A stretch of 64,000 bases of DNA from Planctomyces sp. (GTDB taxonomy: Bacteria > Planctomycetota > Planctomycetia > Planctomycetales > Planctomycetaceae). Of the stretch, positions 17,291-26,104 are shown piece after piece (position 1 is the stretch's first letter; each line of letters opens with the position of its first letter). The stretch spans positions 270,347-334,346 of the forward strand of contig JAHBXW010000004.1 of NCBI GenBank assembly GCA_019636235.1. Reading direction: 5' to 3'. The notes beneath the pieces are model-generated. The model saw only the letters and a list, made by a program, of their open reading frames with translations. It did not search any database and was not told the DNA's origin. A program made the position numbers and the translations under genes.

Positions 17291-18313
17291 ATGTGGGTCG
17301 CCATTGAGGAATCGGCACGTTGGCTGACGCCGCCATTGTTGACGGCCTATGGCCTCGCACTTGCGTTCGGGATGGCGCTCCGCTGGCCCCGGGCCGCGCC
17401 GTGGCTCGCCTGCGCCTGCTCGGCGCCGGTTGCGGCGTCATTGCTGCTGGTTCCCGCGTCGAGTCCCCCGCTGCGGGCGCTCGCGGCGGTGTTTGGCATG
17501 GATGTGATTCTGAAGATGATCGACGCTTCGCGACGCGCCGGAGAATATGCGAACGGACGTCAAGGTTGGCTGCGGTACCTGAGGTTTCTCTGTCCGGTTC
17601 CCGTGCTGCTGGCGACGGGCGAGGAACGTGCCCTCACGCTGCGATCGAGGCCGCCGAAAGGCCCGGCGCTGCTGCTCGCAGTCTCCGGAACGGTCGCGTT
17701 CGCCGCGTGCTGGCAAGCGGTGGTCTGGCTGCATGACAGCCCCCTGCTGCGATCCAGCTTCGTGCTGGATCACGTTGTGAAGGTCGCGTTTGCGGGCGTC
17801 TGTCTGCGCGTCTGCTCCGAGATGCTGACCGGGTGGGAGCGCCTGGCGGGCTACGATTCGCAGCCGCCGTTGAACCGCATCGAGCTGTCGCGGACGCCCG
17901 CGGAGTTCTGGCTGCGCCACAATCGGCGGGTGCAGGCCTGGCTGAGCCGCAACGTGTTCCGACCGGCCGGCGGCCTGCGGCATCCGGCGTGGGGAGTGGT
18001 GCTCGTCTTCGCGGTCAGCGGGCTGCTTCACGAAGTGATGTTCGATCTGGCGATGTCGCGGATCGACGGCTGCCAGTTGGCGTTCTTCGTGCTGCAGATT
18101 CCCGCGGTGTTGTTGTCGCCGGCGCTGGAGCGGTTCCTGCGCGGGGGCGGCTGGCGGACGTCGGCCGCGCGGGTCCTGACGTTCCTGTGGATCGCCGCAT
18201 CGTCCGTGCTGTTCTTTCGCGGCGTGGGGATCATCTTCCCGTTCGCGTACTCCGGCGGGCCGATTTCGCCTCCGTTTGGCGAATGGCGCTGGGACGCGGC
18301 CGCGCCGCCGTGA
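17291..18313 (+). CDS. MBOAT family wax-synthase-like O-acyltransferase
   Basis: A 340-residue polytopic membrane protein with about eight hydrophobic segments. Two features match the membrane-bound O-acyltransferase (MBOAT_2, wax-synthase-like) group: RTPAEFWLRHNRR followed by NVFRP (~residues 202-222), and the conserved catalytic-type His in SGLLHEVMF, His247. Such enzymes move fatty acyl groups to alcohols or other acceptors. It begins 12 bases after the isomerase gene, so it is very likely in the same operon as the PVC dehydrogenase and isomerase genes. It ends 2 bases from the convergent TPR gene. The acceptor is unknown. Confidence 0.75.
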   Translation: MWVAIEESARWLTPPLLTAYGLALAFGMALRWPRAAPWLACACSAPVAASLLLVPASSPPLRALAAVFGMDVILKMIDASRRAGEYANGRQGWLRYLRFLCPVPVLLATGEERALTLRSRPPKGPALLLAVSGTVAFAACWQAVVWLHDSPLLRSSFVLDHVVKVAFAGVCLRVCSEMLTGWERLAGYDSQPPLNRIELSRTPAEFWLRHNRRVQAWLSRNVFRPAGGLRHPAWGVVLVFAVSGLLHEVMFDLAMSRIDGCQLAFFVLQIPAVLLSPALERFLRGGGWRTSAARVLTFLWIAASSVLFFRGVGIIFPFAYSGGPISPPFGEWRWDAAAPP

Positions 18314-18315
18314 CG

Positions 18316-20376
18316 TCAGCGGCGTTCGAGGTTTTCGTGAATCTCCGCGGCGATCCGGGCGAAGGCCGCCGCGAGGGGATCGTCAGCCCGACCCGCGATC
18401 GCGCCCGTCACGCGGTCCGTCGCCTCCCGCCAGTGCTGCGTCAGCCGCGCCGCTTCTTCGACCTGCCCCAGCGACCGCTCGACGTCCGCCAGCGACTGCA
18501 GCGTCCGGCGATAGATCGGGCTTTCGGCGGCGATCTCGTTGTGCATCGCGTCCAGCGACTGCCGCAGCACTTCCCGCGCTCGCTCGGGGTCGTTGCGGGA
18601 CTGGTAAAGTTCGCCCAGCCCCAGCAGGCCTTCGAGCCGGTCCCGGTCCCTGGGGCTGAGGCGTTCGCCGAGGTCGGCCGTCGCCCGCAGCAACACCTGC
18701 TCGGCCGCGCGCGGATCGTCGGCCGCCATCAGCTCTCCCAGATGGATGGCCGCCCGCGCCACTTCCGGATGCTCGGGCCCCAGCCGATCCGCCAGAATTC
18801 GGCCCGCCTCCCGCACCAGCGCCTGTCCGCGGTCCGCACGCTGCGTCGCGGCGTATACGCGCCCCAGTTCCGTCAACGCCTGCGCGTACTCCGGATGGTC
18901 CTTGCCCAGCCGATCCGCGGTGATCTGTCCCGCCTGCCGCAACGCCGCTTCAGCGAGGCCGTATTCCTTGGAATCCCGGTACAGACGGGCCGCCCGGATC
19001 AGGTGCTGAGCGTACTCCGGGTGTTCCTGTCCCAGCGCCTGCAGCGCGGCGGCTGCGGCGACTTCGGTCAACTGCCTGGCGAGCGCCGTGTTGTCGCGCG
19101 CCTTTTCGACCCGCGCCAGGTCCTGCAGCAGTTCGGCGACCAGCGGATGCTGATCGTTGAAGACCTGCCGCAGCAGCTCCAGCGACTGTTGAAGTTGGAC
19201 TTCGGCCTCGCTCAGCCGTCCCCGCTCGGCGGCGAGAATGCCCTGGCTTCTGAGGACGATCGCGTACTGCGGGTGAGTTTCGCCGAGCGAGCGTTCGATG
19301 ATGCCCGCGGCATCGCGCAGAGCGCCCTCCGCCTCGCGCGAACGGCCCCGCGCATGGTCGATGGCCGCCTGCTCCAGCAGTTGCGCGGCGTGCGCCGGAT
19401 GCTCCGGATCGAACCCGCGCCGCAGAATGTCCCGGGCGGCTGCCAGTTCCCCGGCGGCGTCGTCCAGCCGCCCCTGCCGTCGCATTGCCGATGCGATGTT
19501 CCGGCGGATCATCGATCGCTGCAGCGCGTACGCCGCGGAGTCGGAGTCGAATCCCCGGGCTGCGCGGCGGAACGCCTCGACCGCCTCGGCCGGCCGGCCC
19601 ATCGCCAGGTACAGCGTTCCGAGCACGTCGTCCATGGTGGCGACCTGCGGGCTGCCGTCCGGAAGTTCCTCACGCGCGGTGGAGGCCGCCTGTTCCATCG
19701 CCTTGAGAGCCCGTTGCGGTTCGCCGGCATCGCGATACACGGCGGCCAGGCCAGACAGCGCGATCGCCAGGTCCAGGCTCTTCGGACCGGACGTGCGGCG
19801 CACCGTCTCCACCACCTGCTCGTGCAGTCCGAACGCGTCCCGGAAGTTGCCTGAGTCGTGATGCAGATTCGCCAGATCGATTCGCAGCGTCAGAGTCGTC
19901 GGATGGTCGCCGCCCCGATGCCGCTCAAAGACCTTCAGCGCCGGCTCATACAGCCGCCGGGCCTCCACGAGCTGTCCGTTGCGATGCAGCAGTTCGCCGC
20001 AGCGGCCCGCGGCGAACGCGGTGAACACGTCGTCCGCGCCCCACAGTTTGCGATATCCCGAGAAGCAGCCTTCCGCGGCCTGGATGGCGCCGGCGATGTC
20101 CCCATTGGCCTCCAGCCGGTCCCGCTCCACGCCCAGGTTGCCCGCGGCCCGGTACTGATCCATCTGCCTGTCATTCAGCTTCTGCAGCCGTTCGTGCAGG
20201 TCGTCCGCCGTCAACCAGGACGTCCGCGAAATGCCGAACTGCGGGCGCTGGTCGGGAATGGCGACGGTCGCTGAAGCCGGGGGCGCGGCCGCACATTCGA
20301 CGGCCGGCAGCGTCCCGCAGGCCAGACCCAACTGCAGCAACAGGCGACCGAAACGGGGACAGGCGTTGCGTGACAT
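18316..20376 (-). CDS. Tetratricopeptide repeat protein (kinesin-light-chain-like repeats), exported
   Basis: A 686-residue protein with an N-terminal hydrophobic segment (RLLLQLGLACGTLPAVECAAA), likely a signal peptide, followed almost entirely by about 40-44-residue helical repeats with the TPR_12/kinesin-light-chain signature, for example GQEHPEYAQHLIRAARLYRD, GKDHPEYAQALTELGRVYAA and GPEHPEVARAAIHLGELMAA. Such arrays act as protein-binding scaffolds. ATG 20376 was chosen for the signal sequence and a GGAG 11-14 bases upstream; an upstream in-frame ATG is possible. Its stop is 2 bases from the MBOAT gene on the other strand. The binding partner is unknown; no enzymatic motif is seen. Confidence 0.85.
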   Translation of the reverse strand: MSRNACPRFGRLLLQLGLACGTLPAVECAAAPPASATVAIPDQRPQFGISRTSWLTADDLHERLQKLNDRQMDQYRAAGNLGVERDRLEANGDIAGAIQAAEGCFSGYRKLWGADDVFTAFAAGRCGELLHRNGQLVEARRLYEPALKVFERHRGGDHPTTLTLRIDLANLHHDSGNFRDAFGLHEQVVETVRRTSGPKSLDLAIALSGLAAVYRDAGEPQRALKAMEQAASTAREELPDGSPQVATMDDVLGTLYLAMGRPAEAVEAFRRAARGFDSDSAAYALQRSMIRRNIASAMRRQGRLDDAAGELAAARDILRRGFDPEHPAHAAQLLEQAAIDHARGRSREAEGALRDAAGIIERSLGETHPQYAIVLRSQGILAAERGRLSEAEVQLQQSLELLRQVFNDQHPLVAELLQDLARVEKARDNTALARQLTEVAAAAALQALGQEHPEYAQHLIRAARLYRDSKEYGLAEAALRQAGQITADRLGKDHPEYAQALTELGRVYAATQRADRGQALVREAGRILADRLGPEHPEVARAAIHLGELMAADDPRAAEQVLLRATADLGERLSPRDRDRLEGLLGLGELYQSRNDPERAREVLRQSLDAMHNEIAAESPIYRRTLQSLADVERSLGQVEEAARLTQHWREATDRVTGAIAGRADDPLAAAFARIAAEIHENLERR

Positions 20377-20490
20377 CCGTGCCAACTCCGAATTCAGCGG
20401 GCGGAGAACCGTCGTGCGGACGGCGACATACGCCGTTCGGAAGTCGGCCGTCAACAGCGTTTTGCGGTCACACGATCGGCGCCGACCGCT

Positions 20491-22590
20491 TCAGCGATCC
20501 GGCGAACCCTGCTGGCGGGCGATCTCCGTCTCCCGCTGAGCGGCAAGATACGCCTCGAATCCCTCCCGGACGGACTCCGCCCCCGCCTGCCACACCGCCC
20601 GCGCCGCGGGCGACTGCAGCGGCCCGATCCGCCGCTCCCACTGCAGCGCCGCCTGCGCGGCCACCGCGGCATCGTACCCCGCCAGCGCCTCCGCCAGCCG
20701 CCCCAGGTCCTCCCCGCAATCCTCCACCAACCGCCCGGCATACGTGTGCGCGGGAGTTCCAGAGCCATCGCCGTCGACATCCAGCCACACCGCGCCGCTG
20801 ACTCCCAGCACCATCGGTTCCCAGTCCGGCGACACCGGCTGATACGGCTTCGCCGTTCGCCACCACGACTCGTCAATCCCCGGGCCGGTGGCGACGGCGA
20901 CCAGGTGGACGTCATGGGCCGGCCGTGCGAGCGTCCAGCGGTCGATTGCGATCACGCCCTCGGCCAGTCCCTCGCGCGTGCCGCCGTCGATCGGCGTCTC
21001 GCGAATCAGCAGCCCGTTGGCGTACACGCGCAGCAGCGTCGCCGAAGTCCAGTGCGGGCCCAGCACGCGGACCTCGACGTCGACTGTATCCCCGGCCGCG
21101 GGGGCGATGTCGCCCGCATGATGCGCGCCGTCGAGCACCAACTCGGCGATCAGTCCATAACTCACGAGCACACGTCCCGCCTCGAACGACTTCATCGCCG
21201 CGTCGACGTCGATTCTCCCCGGGCGCGAATCGTCGACCCGAATATACGTCCGCCCCTGGCCGACGAAGTGTCGCAGCACGTCGTGCGAATCGCTGCTGCC
21301 GACCGGCGTGACGCGCCGCCCGCGGTTCAACAGCGCCATCCAGTCCCGGGTGAGCTGCAGCGGATCGGACTGCGTCGCGCTGGAGTTGAGGATTTCCATC
21401 GCGTTGAAGCGCATCGCCCAGCCGTCCTGTTGCTCACCGACAACGCTGTTGAACCGCGCGGGACCGAAGGGGCGGACGTCGGAATGCAGGTCGCGGGCAT
21501 GGTTCAGGATGGCGATCCGCACGCCGGGCGTCGTGTGGATGTCATTGAGAATGTCCTCCCAGGAACCGCGTTCGTGATCGGGCAGCCGCTGTCCCGGGAA
21601 CATCGGGAAGGCGTTGAAGTGCCCGATCCGCGTCGTGACTTCATCGCCGATGACGGGCGTGAAATGCCCGCGGGCGCCCAGCAGCAGGGCCAGTGGGCCG
21701 TAATCGATGGCGACGTTGTGATCCGTCGCGACGGCCAGTTCGAGCCCCTCTCCCGCAATCGTCACGATCCGTTCCTCGGCCGTCGCATCGCCGTGGCCGG
21801 AGTGCGTCAGCGTGTGGATGTGCGGGTCGCAGGCGACGTAGCCCGGCATCGGCGTCTCGCGCCGGATCTCCAGCGCCAGCGATTTGACGTCGTCCCCGGG
21901 AATCGTCGCCCGGGCGGAGGCCAGCGAGTATTCGAACCCGCGCCCCGCGTACACCGTGTACGTCCCCTCCGGAAGCCCGAATGACGCCTGGCCGTCCAGC
22001 GTGTAGATCGTTCCGGCCCGGATCGCGAGCCGTCTTTCCGGTGCGATCGCGACCGTGGGCAGGACGCCGTCGTCGCGGAGAATCGTCAGCCGGCAGGGAA
22101 TCGGGGCGCCGGTCGCCGCATCCACAACTCGGACGTCGACGCGCCCGGCTTCCAGGGCGACGTCCTGCGGCGCGTCGACCAGCGCGATCTCGCCGATGCG
22201 GACGTCATCCGGCGGGCCGCCGGGTCGCTGTTCGATCCGCAGCCGGTTCGACTCCCGCAGGACGTTCTCCGGGACGTCGAACGCCACAATCTGCGGGTTC
22301 TCGTCGCGAACGAGGTCCCCCAGCGGCTGCTCGTTCAGCGTCGCCGTCCAGCGTTCCTTCACATCCTCCTGTCGCACCAGAAGCGTGACCGGTCCGGAGT
22401 TCGGCGCCGCGTCGAACTCGATGTCGATCGAGGCCGCCTCGGGCTGTTCGGGAAATGAAGACCATTCGCGCGGTCCGTCGATCCGCAGATGACGCACGCG
22501 CGGCTCGATCTCTCGCCGAGTCGGACGCTCGTCTGCGGAAAGTCGGGGGACGGACGCGATCAGAACCAGTCCGACGATCAGTCGATGCAT
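20491..22590 (-). CDS. CehA/McbA family metallohydrolase (PHP domain)
   Basis: A 699-residue secreted protein with a signal peptide (MHRLIVGLVLIASVPRLSA). The N-terminal ~240 residues are beta-rich, including a stretch resembling a carboxypeptidase-regulatory-like domain (VDAATGAPIPCRLTI). From about residue 255 comes a PHP-type metal-dependent hydrolase domain, with DPHIHTLTHS, AVATDHNV, GDEVTT, ILNHARD and GSSDSHD giving the usual His/Asp/Glu ligand series. The C-terminus is again beta-rich (VWLDVDGDGSGTPAHTYAG). Family members include carbaryl hydrolase CehA and McbA; the native substrate here is probably a phosphoester, ester or amide and is unknown. Start ATG 22590 gives the signal peptide. 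It is divergent from the FhcB-like gene. Confidence 0.85.
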   Translation of the reverse strand: MHRLIVGLVLIASVPRLSADERPTRREIEPRVRHLRIDGPREWSSFPEQPEAASIDIEFDAAPNSGPVTLLVRQEDVKERWTATLNEQPLGDLVRDENPQIVAFDVPENVLRESNRLRIEQRPGGPPDDVRIGEIALVDAPQDVALEAGRVDVRVVDAATGAPIPCRLTILRDDGVLPTVAIAPERRLAIRAGTIYTLDGQASFGLPEGTYTVYAGRGFEYSLASARATIPGDDVKSLALEIRRETPMPGYVACDPHIHTLTHSGHGDATAEERIVTIAGEGLELAVATDHNVAIDYGPLALLLGARGHFTPVIGDEVTTRIGHFNAFPMFPGQRLPDHERGSWEDILNDIHTTPGVRIAILNHARDLHSDVRPFGPARFNSVVGEQQDGWAMRFNAMEILNSSATQSDPLQLTRDWMALLNRGRRVTPVGSSDSHDVLRHFVGQGRTYIRVDDSRPGRIDVDAAMKSFEAGRVLVSYGLIAELVLDGAHHAGDIAPAAGDTVDVEVRVLGPHWTSATLLRVYANGLLIRETPIDGGTREGLAEGVIAIDRWTLARPAHDVHLVAVATGPGIDESWWRTAKPYQPVSPDWEPMVLGVSGAVWLDVDGDGSGTPAHTYAGRLVEDCGEDLGRLAEALAGYDAAVAAQAALQWERRIGPLQSPAARAVWQAGAESVREGFEAYLAAQRETEIARQQGSPDR

Positions 22591-22732
22591 GCGCGGGTCA
22601 CCGAGAAAGGCGAATTCGGACGAGGCTGGATGATAACGGATCGCGGCGCGCGAGATTCCTCCGGGCCTGTCGATTACAACTCGCGGCTCGCCCGCGTCGA
22701 CGCTGCGGCGCGATGGACCTTCAAGGACGCGC

Positions 22733-24043
22733 GTGTCCGATCGGCAGACCATCACCGATGTCGCTTGCACCGTCTGCGGATGCGTGTGCGACGATCTCGT
22801 CGTGCATGTCGAGGGAGAGCGGCTGGGGGATGTCGAACGCGCCTGTCCGCTGGCGGAGCCCTGGTTCGCCGCCCTGCGTGAATGCGGCGCCGGCCAGCAC
22901 TTCCTCGGAGACCGCGAGACCGATTTCCCCGCGGCCGTCGCCGCCGCCGCCGACATCCTACGCCGCTCGGACGCCCCGCTGATCTACGGGCTGTCCCGCA
23001 GCAGCACCGCGGGGCAGCGCGCCGCCGTGAAGCTGGCCGATCGGCTGGGAGGCGTCATCGACACCACGGCGTCTGTCTGTCACGGGCCATCGATCATGGC
23101 CATCCAGGAAGCGGGCGAGGCCACCTGCTCGCTGGGCGAGGTCCGGCAACGAGCGGACCTGGTGTTGTTCTGGGGCGCCAATCCCGCCGTCAGCCATCCG
23201 CGGCATCTCGAGCGCTACTCCGGCGAGCCCGTCAGCGAATTCCTGCCGAACGGGCGGGCGGACCGAAGAATCGTGGTCATCGACAGCCAGTCAACCGCGA
23301 CCGCCGAACTGGCCGACGAGTTCGTGCAGGTCGAGGCCGGACGCGACTTCGAACTGATCTGGGCGCTGCGCCTGGCGCTCCGCGGCGATTGGTTGCCGGC
23401 CGGGACGTGGGGCGGGGTCGATTCCAAGGCCGTGCGACGGTTGGCGTCGCGGCTCGTCGACTGCCGGTATGGCGTCGTGTTCTTCGGACTGGGGCTGGCC
23501 CAAAGCCGGTTGGGGCATCGCACTGTCGAGGCGCTGCTGCGGCTGGTGGCCGACCTGAACGCGCAGACGCGGTTTTCCGCGAGGCGGCTCAGGATCCCCG
23601 GGGACGTGACGGGCGCCGACAGCGTGCTGTGCTGGCAGACGGGCTTTGCGTTCGGCGTCGATCTGCGTCGCGGCTGGCCGCGCTACAACCCGGGGGAGTA
23701 CACAGCCAACGAACTGCTGGAACGGAGAGAGGTCGATGCCGCGCTGATCATCGGCAGCGAAAGCCTCAGCGGGTTTTCGCCGGCGGCGCTCTACACGCTG
23801 CGCGGCCTGCCGACGATCGTCCTCGATTCGCCGCACGTCCGGCCGGCGATCGACGCCGCCGTCCGGTTCACGACGGCCGTGTATGGCGTGCACGCCGCCG
23901 GGACCGCCTACCGGATGGACGAGATCCCCATTCCGCTGCGGGCGCTGTGCGCGAGCGACCTGCCGACCGACGACCAGGTGCTGGCCGCCCTCCTGGACGC
24001 CCTTCCCCGTCGAGCTGCATCGGCCGTCGTTCACCCCGGCTGA
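22733..24043 (+). CDS. fhcB: Formylmethanofuran dehydrogenase subunit B-like protein (FhcB/FwdB)
   Basis: A 436-residue molybdopterin-oxidoreductase-like protein matching the B subunit of formylmethanofuran dehydrogenase and of the bacterial formyltransferase/hydrolase complex, used in tetrahydromethanopterin-linked formaldehyde oxidation. The N-terminus has a [4Fe-4S]-type Cys set (CTVCGCVC, Cys12, 15, 17 or 19, and Cys38), and TTASVCHGP holds Cys116 at the position expected for the Mo/W ligand in archaeal enzymes. Start GTG 22733 has AAGGA five bases upstream. No fhcA, fhcC or fhcD genes are within the window, so the rest of the complex must be encoded elsewhere. The stop overlaps the convergent response-regulator gene by 13 bases. 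Confidence 0.88.
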   Translation: MSDRQTITDVACTVCGCVCDDLVVHVEGERLGDVERACPLAEPWFAALRECGAGQHFLGDRETDFPAAVAAAADILRRSDAPLIYGLSRSSTAGQRAAVKLADRLGGVIDTTASVCHGPSIMAIQEAGEATCSLGEVRQRADLVLFWGANPAVSHPRHLERYSGEPVSEFLPNGRADRRIVVIDSQSTATAELADEFVQVEAGRDFELIWALRLALRGDWLPAGTWGGVDSKAVRRLASRLVDCRYGVVFFGLGLAQSRLGHRTVEALLRLVADLNAQTRFSARRLRIPGDVTGADSVLCWQTGFAFGVDLRRGWPRYNPGEYTANELLERREVDAALIIGSESLSGFSPAALYTLRGLPTIVLDSPHVRPAIDAAVRFTTAVYGVHAAGTAYRMDEIPIPLRALCASDLPTDDQVLAALLDALPRRAASAVVHPG

Positions 24044-24438
24044 CCCGACGCGCCGGCCGACCCGGCGCTGAAGACCCGCATCAGCACGGTGAAGTCCACC
24101 GGTTTCGTGAGATGCAGGTCGAATCCAGCGGCTTTCGACCGCGCGATGTCGTCCTCCAGGCCATGCCCGGTCTGCGCGATCAGTCGGACGCGCGACAGCT
24201 CCGGATCCTGGCGAACGGTGCGTGCAAACTCGTACCCGTCCATCCCCGGCAGCGAGATGTCGCACAGCACCGAATGGGGCTGGAACTCCCGACACAGCTC
24301 CAGCCCGGTCGTCGCGTCTTCCGCCGTGCGGACTTCGTGCCCCAGTCGGGCCAGCAGCAGCTGGCAGGTGCGGCGCGCATCCCGGCTGTCGTCGATGACG
24401 ACGATGCGTTGTTTGGCGGGCGCGGCGTGTTGATCCAT
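24031..24438 (-). CDS. Single-domain response regulator (CheY-like receiver)
   Basis: A 135-residue stand-alone receiver domain: RIVVIDDSRDARR provides the acidic pair, Asp60 in LCDISLPGMDG is the expected phosphorylation site, and LTKPVD contains the conserved Lys. No output domain follows, so it probably acts by protein contact or passes phosphate on. ATG 24438 was chosen because it leaves about 11 residues before the first strand; no strong ribosome site is seen, and a longer start is possible. Its 3' end overlaps the FhcB-like gene by 13 bases on the opposite strand. No cognate histidine kinase is adjacent; the nearest one is at 34.8-36.4 kb. Confidence 0.88.
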   Translation of the reverse strand: MDQHAAPAKQRIVVIDDSRDARRTCQLLLARLGHEVRTAEDATTGLELCREFQPHSVLCDISLPGMDGYEFARTVRQDPELSRVRLIAQTGHGLEDDIARSKAAGFDLHLTKPVDFTVLMRVFSAGSAGASGQPG

Positions 24439-24671
24439 GCGCGGCGTGACACTTCCCGATGCAAGTGCGATGGTGCAGGTTGACCGCGCATTCTGGGCCA
24501 TCGTCGAGGGGGGGTAAAGCCGCAGGGCGGCGATTCCCCGCGCCAACGCGAGAAGGTCGAGCGACGAGCCTCAGCGGCTCCAGAGTGCGGTCGACGGACG
24601 AGCCCGACGGGCGCGTCCGAGACCCACCTTCATGGGGCGCGGTGGTCCAACGCCAGAGACCGCACGCCCCC

Positions 24672-24714
24672 AGGGCTTCCCTCGCTGCGCTCGGTCCAGC
24701 CGTCGGCGACACGG
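24672..24714. repeat. Interspersed intergenic repeat, copy B
   Basis: This segment in the 284-base gap between the response regulator and enolase genes resembles 4304-4345 (shared GGCTTCC, CTGCGCTCGGTCC and GCCG/CGGC blocks). Nothing else is recognised in this gap except the expected promoter of the response regulator gene on the minus strand. Confidence 0.45.
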
Positions 24715-24722
24715 CCGATCTC

Positions 24723-26063
24723 TCAGTCCGCCGCGAGCAACCCGGTTGCGAACGGCGCCTCGTCCCCCAACAACTCCTCCAGCCGCAACAACTGGTTGTA
24801 CTTCGCCAGCCGTTCGCTGCGCGCGACCGAGCCGATCTTGATCTGACCCGCCCCTGTCGCCACCGCCAGATCGGCGATCGTCGTGTCCTCCGTCTCCCCG
24901 CTCCGCGCCGACACCACCGGTCGATAACCGGCGTCCAGCGCCAGCCGCATCGTCTCCAGCGTCTCCGTCAGCGTCCCGATCTGATTGAGCTTGATCAGCA
25001 CGCTGTTCGCGACGCCGCGATCCATCCCCATCCGCAGCCGCCGCGGATTCGTGACGAACAGGTCATCGCCGATCAGCTGCAGCCGGTCGCCGAAGCGCTC
25101 CGTGGCCAGCCGCCAGCCCTCCCAGTCGTCCTCGTGCAGCGGGTCTTCGAGGCTCACGATCGGATACCGCCGGGTCCAATCGTCTAGCACGTCGACAAGT
25201 TCCGCGGCCGACAGGTCGGAGTGCTGTCCCTCGCCGAGCCGGTAGCGGCCGTCGCGGAAGAACTGCGTCGAGGCGACATCCAATGCGATCGCCACGTCCC
25301 GCCCCGGCCTGCGACTGGTTCGGGCGATCCCCTGCATCACAATGTCCAGCGCCTGCTCGTGGCTGGGGAGCTTCGGACCATATCCCCCTTCATCGCCGAC
25401 CAGCACCCCTTCGAATCCCGCCGACGTCAATTCGGACGACACTGCGAAGTATGTCTCAACGATCGCATCGAACGCGTCGCGATACGTCGCGGCCCCGACG
25501 GGAATGATCAGAAAGTCCTGGATCCGCAGGTTTCCGCCCGCATGCCGGCCCCCGGAAATCATGTTCACCATCGGCATCGGCAGCCGCATCCGCTCGCCCA
25601 GGCCAGCCGTGGCCTGCGTTGAGCCGCCCGACGCCGGCGCGAAGGTTCGCCAGAACCGGTGCAGCCCCTGGACGAGGGGTTCCCCCATCGCGGCCGCGGA
25701 GGCGTGCGCCACAGCGAGCGAGACTCCCAGAATCGCATTCGCCCCCAGCCGCGACTTGTCCGCAGTGCCGTCCAACTCGATCAGTTTCGCATCGATGGCC
25801 CGCTGGTCGGACACGTCCATGCCCCGCAGCGCCGGGCCGATCGTTTCGACGACGTTGCGGACAGCCTCGCGAACGCCCATTCCGCCGAGGCGGGGCGAAC
25901 CGCGGTCGCGGAGTTCGAGCGCCTCATGTCGTCCGGTGCTGGCGCCGCTGGGGACCATCGCCCGTCCCAGTGCGCCCCCGCGGCAACGGACGTCCGCCTC
26001 GACCGTCGGCCGGCCGCGACTGTCGAAGACCTCGCGGGCGTGAACAGCGGCGATCTCAATCAT
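24723..26063 (-). CDS. eno: Enolase-family protein with altered active site
   Basis: A 446-residue enolase (2-phosphoglycerate dehydratase) homologue. Most hallmarks are present: VPSGASTG, GDEGGYGP, LDVAST, SLEDPLHEDDW, GDDLFVTNP, IKLNQIGTLTET, RSGETEDTTIADL and GQIKIG. Two positions differ from canonical enolases: the segment after GGRHAGGN reads IQDF where IQEF is usual (Asp183 replaces the Glu equivalent to yeast Glu168), and VVSARSGET has Ala386 where His (yeast His373) is expected. There is also an insertion around residues 136-160. ATG 26063 follows GAGGT at seven bases. It lies 41 bases downstream of a kinase gene on the same strand. It may be the housekeeping enzyme or a paralogue with another substrate; I lean to the latter. 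Confidence 0.85.
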   Translation of the reverse strand: MIEIAAVHAREVFDSRGRPTVEADVRCRGGALGRAMVPSGASTGRHEALELRDRGSPRLGGMGVREAVRNVVETIGPALRGMDVSDQRAIDAKLIELDGTADKSRLGANAILGVSLAVAHASAAAMGEPLVQGLHRFWRTFAPASGGSTQATAGLGERMRLPMPMVNMISGGRHAGGNLRIQDFLIIPVGAATYRDAFDAIVETYFAVSSELTSAGFEGVLVGDEGGYGPKLPSHEQALDIVMQGIARTSRRPGRDVAIALDVASTQFFRDGRYRLGEGQHSDLSAAELVDVLDDWTRRYPIVSLEDPLHEDDWEGWRLATERFGDRLQLIGDDLFVTNPRRLRMGMDRGVANSVLIKLNQIGTLTETLETMRLALDAGYRPVVSARSGETEDTTIADLAVATGAGQIKIGSVARSERLAKYNQLLRLEELLGDEAPFATGLLAAD

Positions 26064-26104
26064 CGGGCGACCTCGCACAGCGAAACCAATGACATGTCGG
26101 CGTC

